Assembly (NCBI GenBank): GCA_009929445.1
Contig: SAAL01000004.1
Coordinates: forward strand, 1 to 64,000
DNA from: Bacteroidia bacterium
Lineage (GTDB): Bacteria > Bacteroidota > Bacteroidia > Bacteroidales > Paludibacteraceae
Direction: 5' to 3'
Length of the DNA: 64,000 bases
The translations under genes and the position numbers were made by a program. The notes under the pieces are model-generated. The model ran no database searches. It saw only the letters and a list, made by a program, of their open reading frames with translations, and was not told the origin of the DNA. The first letter of the stretch is position 1. The number at the start of each line of letters is the position of its first letter. This document shows positions 44,204 through 54,868 of the stretch, one piece after another.

Positions 44204-47041
44204 TTATTTGCTTTCGCTGGTCATGGATACTTCCACCCTGTTGCCCTGCTTGAAAAGATTTTTTGCAAATTTCTTCATCGATTCTACCGAAAGCATATCT
44301 ACATAGTTTTGATAATTGCTCACAAAATCGGCTCCGTAGCGGTATTTCCTGTTCAGCGCGTTCAGCGTAAATTCATTTTTCTTCAGATCGTCGGCATGCT
44401 GCTTGGTCATGAACTCCTTGATTTTCTGAATTTCTTCGGATTTCGGACCGATAATCTGCAACTCATCCACAGCCTGTTTGATGGCGTTGACCAATTCCAC
44501 GCGGCGGTTTGGCTCTGTATCAAACTGCATCTGAATATTGAATGCTTCCACAGGTTCTTTATCCTGCTCAGCCATTACCTGTACCCCGTAGGTTCCACCC
44601 AACTTTTCCCTAATCTTTTCAGTCAACTGAATATCAAGCACTTGCTTGAGAGCATCCAGCTGAATGGAGTTTTGCAGGTTGTATTTCAGCTTACCGGAAT
44701 ATATGATGGCTGAAGAGGCTTTCGGAGTTTCGAGTTTCCGCGTATAATGGTTTTCGAATTTTCCCTTACGCATTTTCATTGCATCCGGATTGAATTTTGA
44801 TTTTTCGGCTTTTCCGGGTATGGAGGCAATGTATTGTTCAACAAGCGGTTTGAAATCTGCGGGCTTCACATTACCTACCACTGTGAATACAAATTTCCCG
44901 GCATTGGCAAAGCGCTCCCTGTAAAGTTTCAACATGTTCTGATAATCAGCTTTTTGGATATTTTCGGTATTGATGATTCTTCCGCGCGGATTATTCATAT
45001 ACATGGCATTCATCACCGAATCACTGAAAGCCACCATCGGATTGCTTCCCAGGTTGGCGAACACAGCATTGGCACGTGATGTAAACGAAGCATAAGTCTG
45101 AGCATCATCGCGTACATTGGTAAAGTTGAGATACAACAGTTGCATGGCGGTTTCGAGGTCTTTGATGTTCGATTTTCCGCTGATGTTTTCAGAGAAAGTT
45201 TTCAGAACGAAATCCATGCTGATATTTTTTCCTGCCAGGGCTTTTTTCAGCTCATTGGCGCTGAATTTACCCAACCCCCCTACGCTGATGGCCGTTTCGC
45301 CCAAAATCATTTTCATTTCTTCGCCCATCATTTTTATTTCAGAAAGGTAATTGTTGCTTATCATAGAGGATCCACCGGGGGCAAATCCGGATATCAACAC
45401 TTCGTCGTCTTTGAAATTAGTCGGCTTAATCACCACTTTTGCTCCGTTGGACAATGTCCAGACGATTTCATCGCCTTTGGTTTCCTCTTTTATGATGCTG
45501 CCTTTAGCCGGCATATCGGCCATCAGAGGTTCATTGATTGTATTATCCACATAGGCTTCCAGGGTTTCTCCATCCACTTTTTTAATCAGCTCCGAAAGTT
45601 GAGTTTCGGTGGAATAGTTTTCATTTTCGGTGCCCAGTACAGCCAAAACACGGTTTTTGTCTGAAATAAGTTGTTTTGCTATCTGATTAACGGCTTCGAG
45701 CGGGATGTAACCAATCAATTGCTGCATGGTGGCAAATTTATCGGCGATGCCCGGTATGGGTTCGTTTCTCAGAAAATGATTCACATATTCGTTTACATAA
45801 TAGTCACTGCGTTGTTTGTCGCGTTCGTTGTTAAGTTTTTCCAGGTTGCTCATGTATGTTGCTTTAGCCCGTTCAAATTCGCCGGCTGTGAACCCGAAAT
45901 CTTTTGCCCGTTTGGCTTCGCGCATGAGTGTTTCGATGGCTAAATCGGTTTTTCCGGGATTTGAAATGGCGACCATTTGCAGCGCATCGGTCTTCTCGGC
46001 CAATCCGAAATACTGTCCGCTGCTGGCTTCGGTATAAGCAAAGGGTGGATTTTCTTTCTGTAGAATTTCTTCGAGCCGGTTTGTAAGCATTTTTTCCACC
46101 ATTTTATTGGCAAAGTCATAAATCAGGTAATCCATATCGGCTTTTTTATCAGCAGGAATACCGTTTCGCTTGAACATGAGCAGTACGTTGGTCATTGGAT
46201 TCTCCTTGTCTTTGGCTATTCCGATGAGTGGTTCGTCGTTATCGGGTATTTGCTCGTAGATTCGTTCGGCGGGATTCACCGGTGCTTTGATATCGGCAAA
46301 CATGGTTTTAATGTTGCTTTCCATTTTGTCCACATCGACATCTCCTACTACAATTATTCCCTGTAAATCAGGTCGATACCATTTTTTGTAATATTCTCTC
46401 AACACGTCGGGTTGAAAATTATCCACCACTTCCATGGTGCCTATTGGCATCCGCTGAGCATATTTACTCCCTTTGAAAAGTGTGGGAAGCAGCGATTCGA
46501 GCATTCGCATGTTGGTATTCTGTCGTGTTCTCCATTCTTCGTGAATCACTTTGCGCTCTTTATCGATGTCCTTGTCGCGAAGCAGCAGGAAGCCCGACCA
46601 GTCATGAAGCACCATCAATGCGCTGTCAAGCACAGCCTGGCGGGTGGTTGGCACGTTGTTTATCAGGTAAATGGTCTGATCAAAACCGGTCATAGCATTC
46701 AGGTTCTGGCCGAATTTCACCCCTACGCTTTCCAGGTAAGGTATAATTCCTTTTCCGGTTTTGTCGTTCGGAAAATTTTTAGTGCCGTTGAATGCCATGT
46801 GTTCCAGGAAATGAGCCAATCCGCGTTGATTTTCTTCTTCCTGCATGGATCCCACTTTCTGTACGATATAGAAATTAGCCTGATTTTCAGGCAGTTTGTT
46901 TTTACGGATGTAATAGGTCATCCCGTTGTCCAGTTTCCCGATTTTCACTTCCCTGTCAAGCGGGATAGGTGGCATTTGCTGTGCTGTTGCACCCAAAAAA
47001 GCAATCATAATTAGTCCAGATAATAATGTTAGTTTTTTCAT
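44204..47041 (-). CDS. M16 family zinc metallopeptidase, exported
   Basis: A 945-residue insulinase-family (M16) peptidase with a signal peptide (MKKLTLLSGLIMIAFLGATAQ). The inverted zinc motif HFLEH is at residues 77-81, and the downstream acidic cluster DKERKVIHEEW (about 160-170) carries the third ligand. A second, inactive M16-like half follows (about 500-945), as in pitrilysin-type two-domain enzymes. It probably sits in the periplasm or outer membrane and degrades peptides in a closed chamber. Single gene, with its own terminator. Confidence 0.93.
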   Translation of the reverse strand: MKKLTLLSGLIMIAFLGATAQQMPPIPLDREVKIGKLDNGMTYYIRKNKLPENQANFYIVQKVGSMQEEENQRGLAHFLEHMAFNGTKNFPNDKTGKGIIPYLESVGVKFGQNLNAMTGFDQTIYLINNVPTTRQAVLDSALMVLHDWSGFLLLRDKDIDKERKVIHEEWRTRQNTNMRMLESLLPTLFKGSKYAQRMPIGTMEVVDNFQPDVLREYYKKWYRPDLQGIIVVGDVDVDKMESNIKTMFADIKAPVNPAERIYEQIPDNDEPLIGIAKDKENPMTNVLLMFKRNGIPADKKADMDYLIYDFANKMVEKMLTNRLEEILQKENPPFAYTEASSGQYFGLAEKTDALQMVAISNPGKTDLAIETLMREAKRAKDFGFTAGEFERAKATYMSNLEKLNNERDKQRSDYYVNEYVNHFLRNEPIPGIADKFATMQQLIGYIPLEAVNQIAKQLISDKNRVLAVLGTENENYSTETQLSELIKKVDGETLEAYVDNTINEPLMADMPAKGSIIKEETKGDEIVWTLSNGAKVVIKPTNFKDDEVLISGFAPGGSSMISNNYLSEIKMMGEEMKMILGETAISVGGLGKFSANELKKALAGKNISMDFVLKTFSENISGKSNIKDLETAMQLLYLNFTNVRDDAQTYASFTSRANAVFANLGSNPMVAFSDSVMNAMYMNNPRGRIINTENIQKADYQNMLKLYRERFANAGKFVFTVVGNVKPADFKPLVEQYIASIPGKAEKSKFNPDAMKMRKGKFENHYTRKLETPKASSAIIYSGKLKYNLQNSIQLDALKQVLDIQLTEKIREKLGGTYGVQVMAEQDKEPVEAFNIQMQFDTEPNRRVELVNAIKQAVDELQIIGPKSEEIQKIKEFMTKQHADDLKKNEFTLNALNRKYRYGADFVSNYQNYVDMLSVESMKKFAKNLFKQGNRVEVSMTSESK

Positions 47042-47205
47042 CTTTAAGAATAATTTTTAATAAAAACAGTTTTTGTTACATATTAGTTTTTCAGCATAAT
47101 CCGGTTTTTAATCTGTTTTTTTTGCTGAATGAATAAAAACAGGTCAGAAAAGAAACTTATAAAAATGATATTCGAACCGTGTTAACGTATTTCGGTATTT
47201 TTTTT

Positions 47206-47442
47206 TCAGGGAGAGTGAAGGTGTAAATCCGGTTCTACATCCTCGTTCCATTCCAGAATATCTCCGGGTTGACAATCGAGTTCTTTGCAAATAGCTTCGA
47301 GCGTACTGAAACGGATGGCTTTTGCTTTTCCGGTTTTCAGTATCGACAGATTGGCCGGGGTAATCCCCACCCGTTCGGAAAGATCGTTTAACGATATTTT
47401 CCGTTTTGCCATCTGCACATCCAGATTTACTATAATTGCCAT
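47206..47442 (-). CDS. Small HTH regulator, Cro/CI (XRE) type
   Basis: A 78-residue DNA-binding protein: DVQMAKRKISLNDLSERVGITPANLSILKTGKAKAIRFSTLEAICKELDCQPGDILEW is a complete Xre-type helix-turn-helix of the YozG-like kind. The start is only 17 bases after the stop of the DUF2975 gene, a pairing frequently seen in bacteria. It probably regulates its own operon or the partner membrane protein; this is inferred from the arrangement. Confidence 0.9.
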   Translation of the reverse strand: MAIIVNLDVQMAKRKISLNDLSERVGITPANLSILKTGKAKAIRFSTLEAICKELDCQPGDILEWNEDVEPDLHLHSP

Positions 47443-47459
47443 TTACTTCGTTTGCTTTT

Positions 47460-48155
47460 TTATATGGTGAGATCCTGTTCGTCTTTCATTTTAGAGCCCC
47501 TGTACAGTACTTCGGCAAATAAAAGCACAACCACGCCAAGCAAAATCCAAATCAGGTCGGGTTGCTTAAACTGAATCTTGTATTCAGCGAATTCAAACAT
47601 CATCAGGTTTGTTTTATAGACAATCCAGCTCACTGTAAGCATCACAAAATAATAAAGAATGAGCAGAATACCAATCCAGCGCATACATTTAATATTCGAT
47701 TTATCAAAAACCACTTCTTTTTTCAGACTGATATTCAGTTTGATAAAAAAAACGGGTATTAGTACAACAATAACAAGCATAAGCAATGAAAGCGGTATTT
47801 CCAGCTGTTTCATCAGTCTCAGGGCCGATTTATCATCCTTCGAAAATGCATCGGCCAGAATCTGCGCTTTGTCAAACCGGATGGGTATTTTCTGAGCTCC
47901 TTTGAGATTACAAATGGTGTCCGGGAATGTGCTGATGCTCTCACCGGCTTTCAAATCAAGGAAATAAACTGTTTTCATCGCACTTTCCTGTTTCGTACTG
48001 TCAGTAATACTCCTGCCTAAGTTGCTTCCCATTTCATACCCCAGCATAAAATCATCCATTTCAGAAATAAATGATGACAGAATCATTACTGCGTAGATAA
48101 CTATTGCTAGTACTGTCAACATACCTAATTTTCCGCTTTTCATATTGAGTTTCAT
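47460..48155 (-). CDS. DUF2975 membrane protein
   Basis: A 231-residue protein with about four membrane helices (LGMLTVLAIVIYAVMILSSF, LEIPLSLLMLVIVVLIPVFF, the conserved CMRWIGILLILYYFVML, and LIWILLGVVVLLFAEVLYRG). The layout fits DUF2975, usually encoded next to a small HTH gene as here. I chose ATG 48155 (MKLNMKSGK): the longer tracked ORF begins at 48236, but a near-perfect promoter occupies 48207-48237, so those first codons would not be in the transcript. Function unknown. Confidence 0.82.
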   Translation of the reverse strand: MKLNMKSGKLGMLTVLAIVIYAVMILSSFISEMDDFMLGYEMGSNLGRSITDSTKQESAMKTVYFLDLKAGESISTFPDTICNLKGAQKIPIRFDKAQILADAFSKDDKSALRLMKQLEIPLSLLMLVIVVLIPVFFIKLNISLKKEVVFDKSNIKCMRWIGILLILYYFVMLTVSWIVYKTNLMMFEFAEYKIQFKQPDLIWILLGVVVLLFAEVLYRGSKMKDEQDLTI

Positions 48156-48206
48156 GGGAGGATTTATTGAGTAAAATTCATAATTTACTAAATCTGATTC
48201 ACGGCG

Positions 48207-48237
48207 CAAATCTACATTACTTTTTCCGAAAAACAAA
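48207..48237 (-). promoter_or_regulatory. Promoter of the DUF2975-HTH operon
   Basis: Plus-strand CAAATCTA (48207-48214) and CAAA (48234-48237) read on the minus strand as TTTG, 19 bases, TAGATTTG: both Bacteroidota boxes at ideal spacing. Transcription would start near 48200. Confidence 0.78.
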
Positions 48238-48372
48238 ACTTATTTATTGTTTTTCAATATATTTTTATTGATAAATATTATTTATATATAAAAATAAATC
48301 CGGAAAAACCGTTTGAAACCATTCTGCCAACGGTAATTTAAAGCTTCTCCTGTTTTGTTAAATAAATATAAA

Positions 48373-48409
48373 AAAAACGCTTCGTCTTTATTTACTGCGA
48401 ATCGTTTTT
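48373..48409 (-). terminator. Terminator of the gamma-carbonic-anhydrase-like gene
   Basis: AAAAACGCTTCG pairs with CGAATCGTTTTT (one mismatch) across a 13-base loop; on the minus strand it ends in eight T. It lies about 25 bases after the stop codon. Confidence 0.65.
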
Positions 48410-48433
48410 CCTTTTTAGTTCTGTTTACAATAT

Positions 48434-48955
48434 TTATTCATCTTCCTTGTACCAACCCGAATACATGGCATAGTTGTGAGCTATTTTGCGGTTCATTTCA
48501 TTGGTTTGATGAGGTTCCACATCCTTTACGTATTTTGCCGGCACACCCGCCCAAAGCGTATAAGGAGGTATTTTTGTATTGCTCAACACCACCGAACCGG
48601 CTGCAACGATGGCTCCCTCGCCCACTTCTGCATAGTCCAGCAGCGTAGCACCCATACCTATGAGCGCATAGTCGTTGATTTTTGCTCCGTGAATGATAAC
48701 ATTATGCCCTACCGATACATAGTCGCCTATTTCGACAACCGACTTCTGGTACAGCGTGTGCAGTACGGTTCCGTCCTGTATATTCACATTGTTTCCAATC
48801 CGGATAGCATTTACATCGCCACGGAGCACAGCATTGAACCACACGCTGCAACCATCTCCCATTATTACGTCGCCAACTACCGTGGCATTTTCTGCCAGGA
48901 AACAATTTTCGCCAAATTGCGGTGTAAAACCGCGTACAGATTTTATATAAGCCAT
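48434..48955 (-). CDS. Gamma-carbonic-anhydrase-like hexapeptide protein
   Basis: A 173-residue left-handed beta-helix protein with hexapeptide repeats (VVGDVIMGDGCSVWFNAVLRGDVNAIRIGNNVNIQDGTVLH) and a C-terminal helix. His residues in LHTLYQ, VSVGHNVIIHGAK lie where zinc ligands of gamma-class carbonic anhydrases are found. Members of this YrdA/PaaY-like group are often annotated as carbonic anhydrases, but activity has been shown for only some. Trimeric and cytoplasmic. Single gene with a terminator. Confidence 0.9.
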   Translation of the reverse strand: MAYIKSVRGFTPQFGENCFLAENATVVGDVIMGDGCSVWFNAVLRGDVNAIRIGNNVNIQDGTVLHTLYQKSVVEIGDYVSVGHNVIIHGAKINDYALIGMGATLLDYAEVGEGAIVAAGSVVLSNTKIPPYTLWAGVPAKYVKDVEPHQTNEMNRKIAHNYAMYSGWYKEDE

Positions 48956-49030
48956 TTCTTTATTGAATTATTAATTTTACGAGTATTAAACAAAAAAAAC
49001 CATTCAATGTTTTCATTTTTACATAATAGA

Positions 49031-49069
49031 ACAGGACACACAGCTATTCACCGTGTGTCCTGTTTTTTT
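49031..49069. terminator. Terminator-like hairpin with its T-tract on the plus strand
   Basis: ACAGGACACAC/GTGTGTCCTGT with an 11-base loop is followed on the plus strand by TTTTTTTC. The neighbouring genes (ssb and the gamma-CA gene) are on the minus strand, where no clean T-tract follows. It may still end ssb transcription as a hairpin. Confidence 0.55.
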
Positions 49070-49086
49070 CGTAATCACTGTCTTTT

Positions 49087-49527
49087 TTAGAAAGGCAAAT
49101 CGTCTGTTTCATTCGCAAGTGGAATATCACTGGCTTTCAGGGCTTCGTTTTCAGCTGTTGCAATTGGTGCGACAGGTGAAGTTTCGTTTTGTTCCGGGCG
49201 TTTACCAAGCAGTTGGATGGTTTCGGCCATGATTTCAGTTGTATAACGTTTTACTCCATCTTTTTCCCAACTGCGAGTCTGGATTTTACCTTCCACATAC
49301 AATTGAGTACCTTTCCGAATGTATTTTTCGGCAAGTTCGGCCAAACCACGCCATGCTACTACATTGTGCCATTCTGTGCGGTCAGGCACCTGATTCCCAT
49401 TTTGCATGGTATAACCACGTTCGGTAGTAGCCATTGTAAAATTAGCTACTGCAACATTCTTGTCTAAATAACGTACTTCAGGGTCACGACCCACATTTCC
49501 TACTAAAATTGCTTTGTTGATTGACAT
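49087..49527 (-). CDS. ssb: Single-stranded DNA-binding protein
   Basis: A 146-residue SSB: OB fold starting MSINKAILVGNVGRDPEVRY, with WHNVVAWRGLAELAEKYIRKG and TQLYVEGKIQTRSWEKDG, then a short flexible linker and the acidic C-terminal tip ETDDLPF that recruits repair and replication partners. I chose ATG 49527; the 13 extra codons in the ORF track lack family similarity. CAAATATA (49569-49576) reads as TATATTTG on the minus strand and is a likely -7 box. Confidence 0.95.
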   Translation of the reverse strand: MSINKAILVGNVGRDPEVRYLDKNVAVANFTMATTERGYTMQNGNQVPDRTEWHNVVAWRGLAELAEKYIRKGTQLYVEGKIQTRSWEKDGVKRYTTEIMAETIQLLGKRPEQNETSPVAPIATAENEALKASDIPLANETDDLPF

Positions 49528-49568
49528 AATAAATAAAATTTGATAATTAATATAAAACAATTGCACGG

Positions 49569-49597
49569 CAAATATACAAGGTTTTTTTTACTTTCAA
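49569..49597 (-). promoter_or_regulatory. Possible promoter of ssb
   Basis: Plus-strand CAAATATA (49569-49576) and CAA (49595-49597) give TATATTTG and TTG on the minus strand, 18 bases apart, one base short of the usual spacing. Confidence 0.5.
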
Positions 49598-49693
49598 TAT
49601 TTTTATCGTATTTTTTTCAAAACATTTTTTTCAGCAAAAAAATTTGTTGTATTTTTAAACTTCAATTTTTTACAGTTTTAGAAAATAAAACCG

Positions 49694-49701
49694 TAAATTT
49701 G
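49694..49701 (+). promoter_or_regulatory. -7 element of nagB
   Basis: TAAATTTG matches TAnnTTTG and lies 31 bases before the nagB start; the -33 region is only T-rich. Confidence 0.55.
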
Positions 49702-49732
49702 TACTTTATTCATATATAAACCAAAAAAAATC

Positions 49733-50542
49733 ATGAGACTTATCATTCAGCCTGATTATCAGAATGTTTCAAAATGGGCTGCGAATTACATCGCATCCAG
49801 AATAAATGCGGCCAATTCCACCAAAGACAAACCTTTTGTACTCGGCTTACCTACGGGATCTTCGCCGCTTGGCACCTACAAATACCTTATTAATCTCTAC
49901 AAGCAAGGCACCCTGTCATTCAAAAACGTAATCACGTTCAACATGGATGAATATGTAGGACTAAAACAGGACCACGAACAGAGCTACTACACGTTCATGT
50001 GGTCCAACTTTTTCAGCCACATTGATATCCTACCCGAAAATGTACACATACTGAACGGTAATGCCGCCGACCTGGAAGCTGAATGTGCTGCCTACGAAAA
50101 CGCGATGAAGGAAGTGGGTGGCATAGATTTATTTCTGGGAGGAATTGGGCCCGACGGACACATCGCGTTCAACGAACCTGCTTCTTCTTTGCAGTCGCGT
50201 ACACGGCAGAAAACGCTTACCACCGATACGATGATAGCCAACTCGCGCTTCTTTGACAACGACGTGAATAAAGTTCCGAAAACAGCACTTACCGTAGGTG
50301 TAGGCACCGTACTGGATGCCCGCGAAGTAGTAATCATAGTGAACGGACACAACAAAGCGCGGGCCCTTCGTCATGCTGTGGAAGAACCCATCAACCACAT
50401 GTGGACCATCAGCGCACTTCAAATGCACCCTAAAGGTATTATAGTATGCGATTACGACGCCTGCGCCGAACTGAAAGTAGGCACTTACAAATACTTCCTG
50501 GACATAGAAAAAGACAAACTCGATCCGGATATACTGATATAA
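49733..50542 (+). CDS. nagB: Glucosamine-6-phosphate deaminase
   Basis: A 269-residue NagB that converts glucosamine-6-phosphate to fructose-6-phosphate and ammonia, feeding amino sugars into glycolysis. Family motifs are all present: [14 protein letters not shown] (about 38-51), NMDEYVGL with the catalytic Asp, and [15 protein letters not shown] with the catalytic His/Glu region (about 135-149). C-terminal [18 protein letters not shown] is typical. The enzyme would fit downstream use of GlcNAc released by a GH84-type glycosidase, though the genes are not linked. Single gene with promoter and terminator. Confidence 0.97.
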   Translation: MRLIIQPDYQNVSKWAANYIASRINAANSTKDKPFVLGLPTGSSPLGTYKYLINLYKQGTLSFKNVITFNMDEYVGLKQDHEQSYYTFMWSNFFSHIDILPENVHILNGNAADLEAECAAYENAMKEVGGIDLFLGGIGPDGHIAFNEPASSLQSRTRQKTLTTDTMIANSRFFDNDVNKVPKTALTVGVGTVLDAREVVIIVNGHNKARALRHAVEEPINHMWTISALQMHPKGIIVCDYDACAELKVGTYKYFLDIEKDKLDPDILI

Positions 50543-50562
50543 AAGTCAGATTAATTTATCCG

Positions 50563-50597
50563 AACCGTCCTACCGGTGGTTGGGCGGTTTTGTTTTT
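50563..50597 (+). terminator. Terminator of nagB
   Basis: AACCGTCCTACC pairs with GGTTGGGCGGTT (one mismatch, one wobble) around a three-base loop and is followed by TTGTTTTT. Confidence 0.75.
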
Positions 50598-50640
50598 AAA
50601 AAAGTAACGAAAAAGGGATAAAAAACCATAGGGAAAATAA

Positions 50641-52230
<1,590 letters not shown>

Positions 52231-52239
52231 AAGCTGAAA

Positions 52240-52488
52240 ATGAAACTTGAAATCGTAACACCGGATCAAATTGTATTTTCGGGAGAGGTCAGTCTGGTTA
52301 CCGTTCCGGGAACGAGCGGGCGGTTCACCATACTTGAAAATCACGCACCCATTATTTCGAGTCTCTCGGCAGGCAACATTACCTGGCGCGTAAAAAACAC
52401 GGATACGAGTATCCTGGCTTCGGATGGATTTGTAGAAGTAAGTAAAAATGTGGTATCCATTGCCGTTGAAGGAATTACGAATGAATAA
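52240..52488 (+). CDS. atpC: F-type ATP synthase subunit epsilon
   Basis: An 82-residue short epsilon subunit: MKLEIVTPDQIVFSGEVSLVTVPGTSGRFTIL, HAPIISSL and a beta-sandwich ending VSIAVEGITNE. It lacks the C-terminal two-helix domain found in the longer epsilon of E. coli, so the inhibitory arm is missing; this short form is common in Bacteroidota. Its end overlaps the start of the next gene by eight bases. Confidence 0.95.
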   Translation: MKLEIVTPDQIVFSGEVSLVTVPGTSGRFTILENHAPIISSLSAGNITWRVKNTDTSILASDGFVEVSKNVVSIAVEGITNE

Positions 52489-52864
52489 AGCATTTCATTT
52501 AACATGGATACTGGCTGCAAGTATTGCAGCTTTGACCATCGTAGCTTATGTAGTTTTTTATTTCACTGGTTTCAGCTTTATGCCTGAGTATTTTTACATC
52601 ACGCCGGTATTCTTTCTTATGCTGACGCTGGTTTTAGCTTTTTATGTAAAAAAACACCTGAAAAAGGAAAAAGAGTTGTCGGTTGGCGGTATACTGGGCA
52701 TCAGAGTTCTCCTGCTGGCTCCGGTTGTAATTGTGCTGGTGATAAACATGCTCATTGACAAAGAACATATTCTGCCGCTTACGGTGGCTTATATACTTTA
52801 CGATCTGGTATTTTCTGTGTTCGAAACAAAGATTTTACTGGCGTTAAACAATAATAAAAAATAA
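52481..52864 (+). CDS. Small membrane protein of the atp operon (AtpI-like position)
   Basis: A 127-residue protein with about four hydrophobic helices (WILAASIAALTIVAYVVFYF, YFYITPVFFLMLTLVLAFYV, GILGIRVLLLAPVVIVLVIN, ILPLTVAYILYDLVFSVF). Chosen start MNKAFHL at 52481 overlaps the atpC stop; the longer tracked start lies inside atpC. In other bacteria a small membrane protein (AtpI) sits near atpB and helps c-ring assembly or Mg2+ uptake. I infer a similar role from position only; the sequence itself is not clearly AtpI. Confidence 0.72.
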   Translation: MNKAFHLTWILAASIAALTIVAYVVFYFTGFSFMPEYFYITPVFFLMLTLVLAFYVKKHLKKEKELSVGGILGIRVLLLAPVVIVLVINMLIDKEHILPLTVAYILYDLVFSVFETKILLALNNNKK

Positions 52865-52865
52865 T

Positions 52866-53966
52866 ATGCCCTCTTATTTTAAACGATTTTCGCTACTCCT
52901 GCTTACATTCATTTTTATTATGAATATAAGCCCTTTAAGAGCATCCGGCGGCGAAGCTGAGAAAGAAAAACCGTTCGATATCAAAGAAATGATTTTCTCT
53001 CACGTGCTGGATTCATACGAGTGGCACATTCTGACTATCGGTGAGAAACATATTTCCATTCCGCTGCTGATGATTGTGAAAGACGAGAGAGGATGGCATG
53101 CATTCTCAACTAAAAAACTGGCTCACGGACACGAACACAACGGTTTTTACATTTCTCAGACAGATCCTTACAAAGGAAAAATCGTAACTAAAAATGCAGC
53201 AGGAGAAATTATTCGTCCGTTGGATTTATCACTAACCAAAAACGCCGCATCAATCCTCGTAGCAAGTATTATTCTGATTGTCATACTACTCAGCATCGCT
53301 TCACAATACAAAAAAAATCCGCTCAGATCCATGAAAGGATTTGCGGGCGCCATAGAGCAGCTCACGATGAGTGTTCACAACGATATCATCAAACCCAGTA
53401 TTCCGAATGATTACAAGCGATTTGCACCCTATCTGCTCACCGTTTTTTATTTTATCTTCTTCAATAATCTGTTCGGGCTGATACCGCTGTTTCCCGGAGG
53501 TGCCAATGTCACCGGTAATATTGCCGTCACATTTGTGCTGGCAATGCTTACGTTTGTTGCCACCAACTTTTTTGGCAACAAAGAATACTGGAAAGAGATT
53601 TTCTGGCCGGATGTGCCGGTTTTTCTGAAAACACCTGTTTTCCCACTCATGCAGTTAATCGAATTTATTGGAATACTTACGAAACCCTTTGCCTTGATGA
53701 TTCGTCTTTTTGCCAATATGCTGGCCGGACACATGATTGTGCTGGTACTTATGGGATTGATATTTATTTTTGCGGCAATGCTTGGTGTAGGAGCTGCCGC
53801 AGGCGTTTCAGTAGTTTCAGTTGCATTTTCCATTTTTATGGTGCTGCTTGATGTGCTTGTTTCTTTCATCCAGGCGTATGTTTTCACCATGCTTTCATCC
53901 ATATTTATAGGCATGGCAAGAGCCGAACATCACACTCACAAAGTTCATGAATCAACCGAACACTAA
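52866..53966 (+). CDS. atpB: F-type ATP synthase subunit a with long N-terminal extension
   Basis: A 366-residue proton-channel subunit, about 100 residues longer than E. coli subunit a. It has a signal-like segment (FSLLLLTFIFIMNISPL) and a hydrophilic N-terminal domain of about 100 residues (28-125) with a His-rich patch (LAHGHEHNGF), followed by the usual helices. The essential Arg is Arg280 in MIRLFANMLAGHM. Such extensions are usual in Bacteroidota. The tail is also His-rich (EHHTHKVHEST). The c-subunit gene follows after 52 bases. Confidence 0.95.
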   Translation: MPSYFKRFSLLLLTFIFIMNISPLRASGGEAEKEKPFDIKEMIFSHVLDSYEWHILTIGEKHISIPLLMIVKDERGWHAFSTKKLAHGHEHNGFYISQTDPYKGKIVTKNAAGEIIRPLDLSLTKNAASILVASIILIVILLSIASQYKKNPLRSMKGFAGAIEQLTMSVHNDIIKPSIPNDYKRFAPYLLTVFYFIFFNNLFGLIPLFPGGANVTGNIAVTFVLAMLTFVATNFFGNKEYWKEIFWPDVPVFLKTPVFPLMQLIEFIGILTKPFALMIRLFANMLAGHMIVLVLMGLIFIFAAMLGVGAAAGVSVVSVAFSIFMVLLDVLVSFIQAYVFTMLSSIFIGMARAEHHTHKVHESTEH

Positions 53967-54006
53967 CAATCAATAATTAAATTACATAAATATTACAAAC
54001 AATTAA

Positions 54007-54276
<270 letters not shown>

Positions 54277-54279
54277 CTT

Positions 54280-54780
54280 ATGGAACTTTTCACTCCTGAA
54301 GTCGGTCTGATCTTCTGGATGCTCATTCCTTTTCTGGTTGTCTTTTTTATTCTGGCTAAATTTGCATGGCCTGCAATACTGAAAGGCGTAAACGCAAGGA
54401 ATAAGTATATAGATGATTCGCTTCTCGCTGCCAAACAAGCCCGCGACGAGCTGGCCAGAGTGAAGGCCGACGGACAAGCCATAGTGGAAGAAGCCCGTAA
54501 AGAGCAATCCAGGATACTTGCAGAAGCTGCCAAATCAAGGGATTTGATAGTAAACGGCGCCAAAGACAAAGCTACCGAGGAGGCTTCGAAAATCATGGAA
54601 AATGCCCGCGAACAAATTGCACTTGAGAAAGAAGACGCCATTCGTCAAATCCGGAGAGAAGTAGCAACACTTTCGGTTGAAATTTCAGAAAAAGTGCTGC
54701 GAAAGAATCTTGAAAAGAAAAACGAACAAATGGATATGATTGACCGTCTGCTCGATGAATTCAACATACCGAAATCCTGA
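54280..54780 (+). CDS. atpF: F-type ATP synthase subunit b
   Basis: A 166-residue stator subunit: one N-terminal membrane helix (LIFWMLIPFLVVFFILAKFAWPAI) and a long charged coiled coil (about 40-155; many Ala-Arg-Glu-Lys repeats), ending DRLLDEFNIPKS. It joins the Fo channel to the F1 head with subunit delta. The normal length is seen. Confidence 0.96.
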   Translation: MELFTPEVGLIFWMLIPFLVVFFILAKFAWPAILKGVNARNKYIDDSLLAAKQARDELARVKADGQAIVEEARKEQSRILAEAAKSRDLIVNGAKDKATEEASKIMENAREQIALEKEDAIRQIRREVATLSVEISEKVLRKNLEKKNEQMDMIDRLLDEFNIPKS

Positions 54781-54785
54781 TTTGG

Positions 54786-54831
54786 ATGAATAGTATAAAG
54801 AAATGTATCATTCACATATACATTTATTCAT
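54786..54831 (+). other. AU-rich hairpin between atpF and atpH
   Basis: In the 88-base gap, AAATGTAT (54801-54808) pairs with ATACATTT (54818-54825) and ATGAATA (54786) with TATTCAT (54825). It has no T-tract. It is the largest gap in the operon and could adjust the relative expression of the b and delta subunits. Confidence 0.45.
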
Positions 54832-54868
54832 ATACCATTCAATCTGATTATACTTATAAATTAAAAGT

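Noticed and set aside
46412-47014. A 200-codon plus-strand ORF inside the M16 peptidase gene
   Set aside because: It is antisense to the zinc-motif region of the peptidase; composition is that of a shadow ORF.
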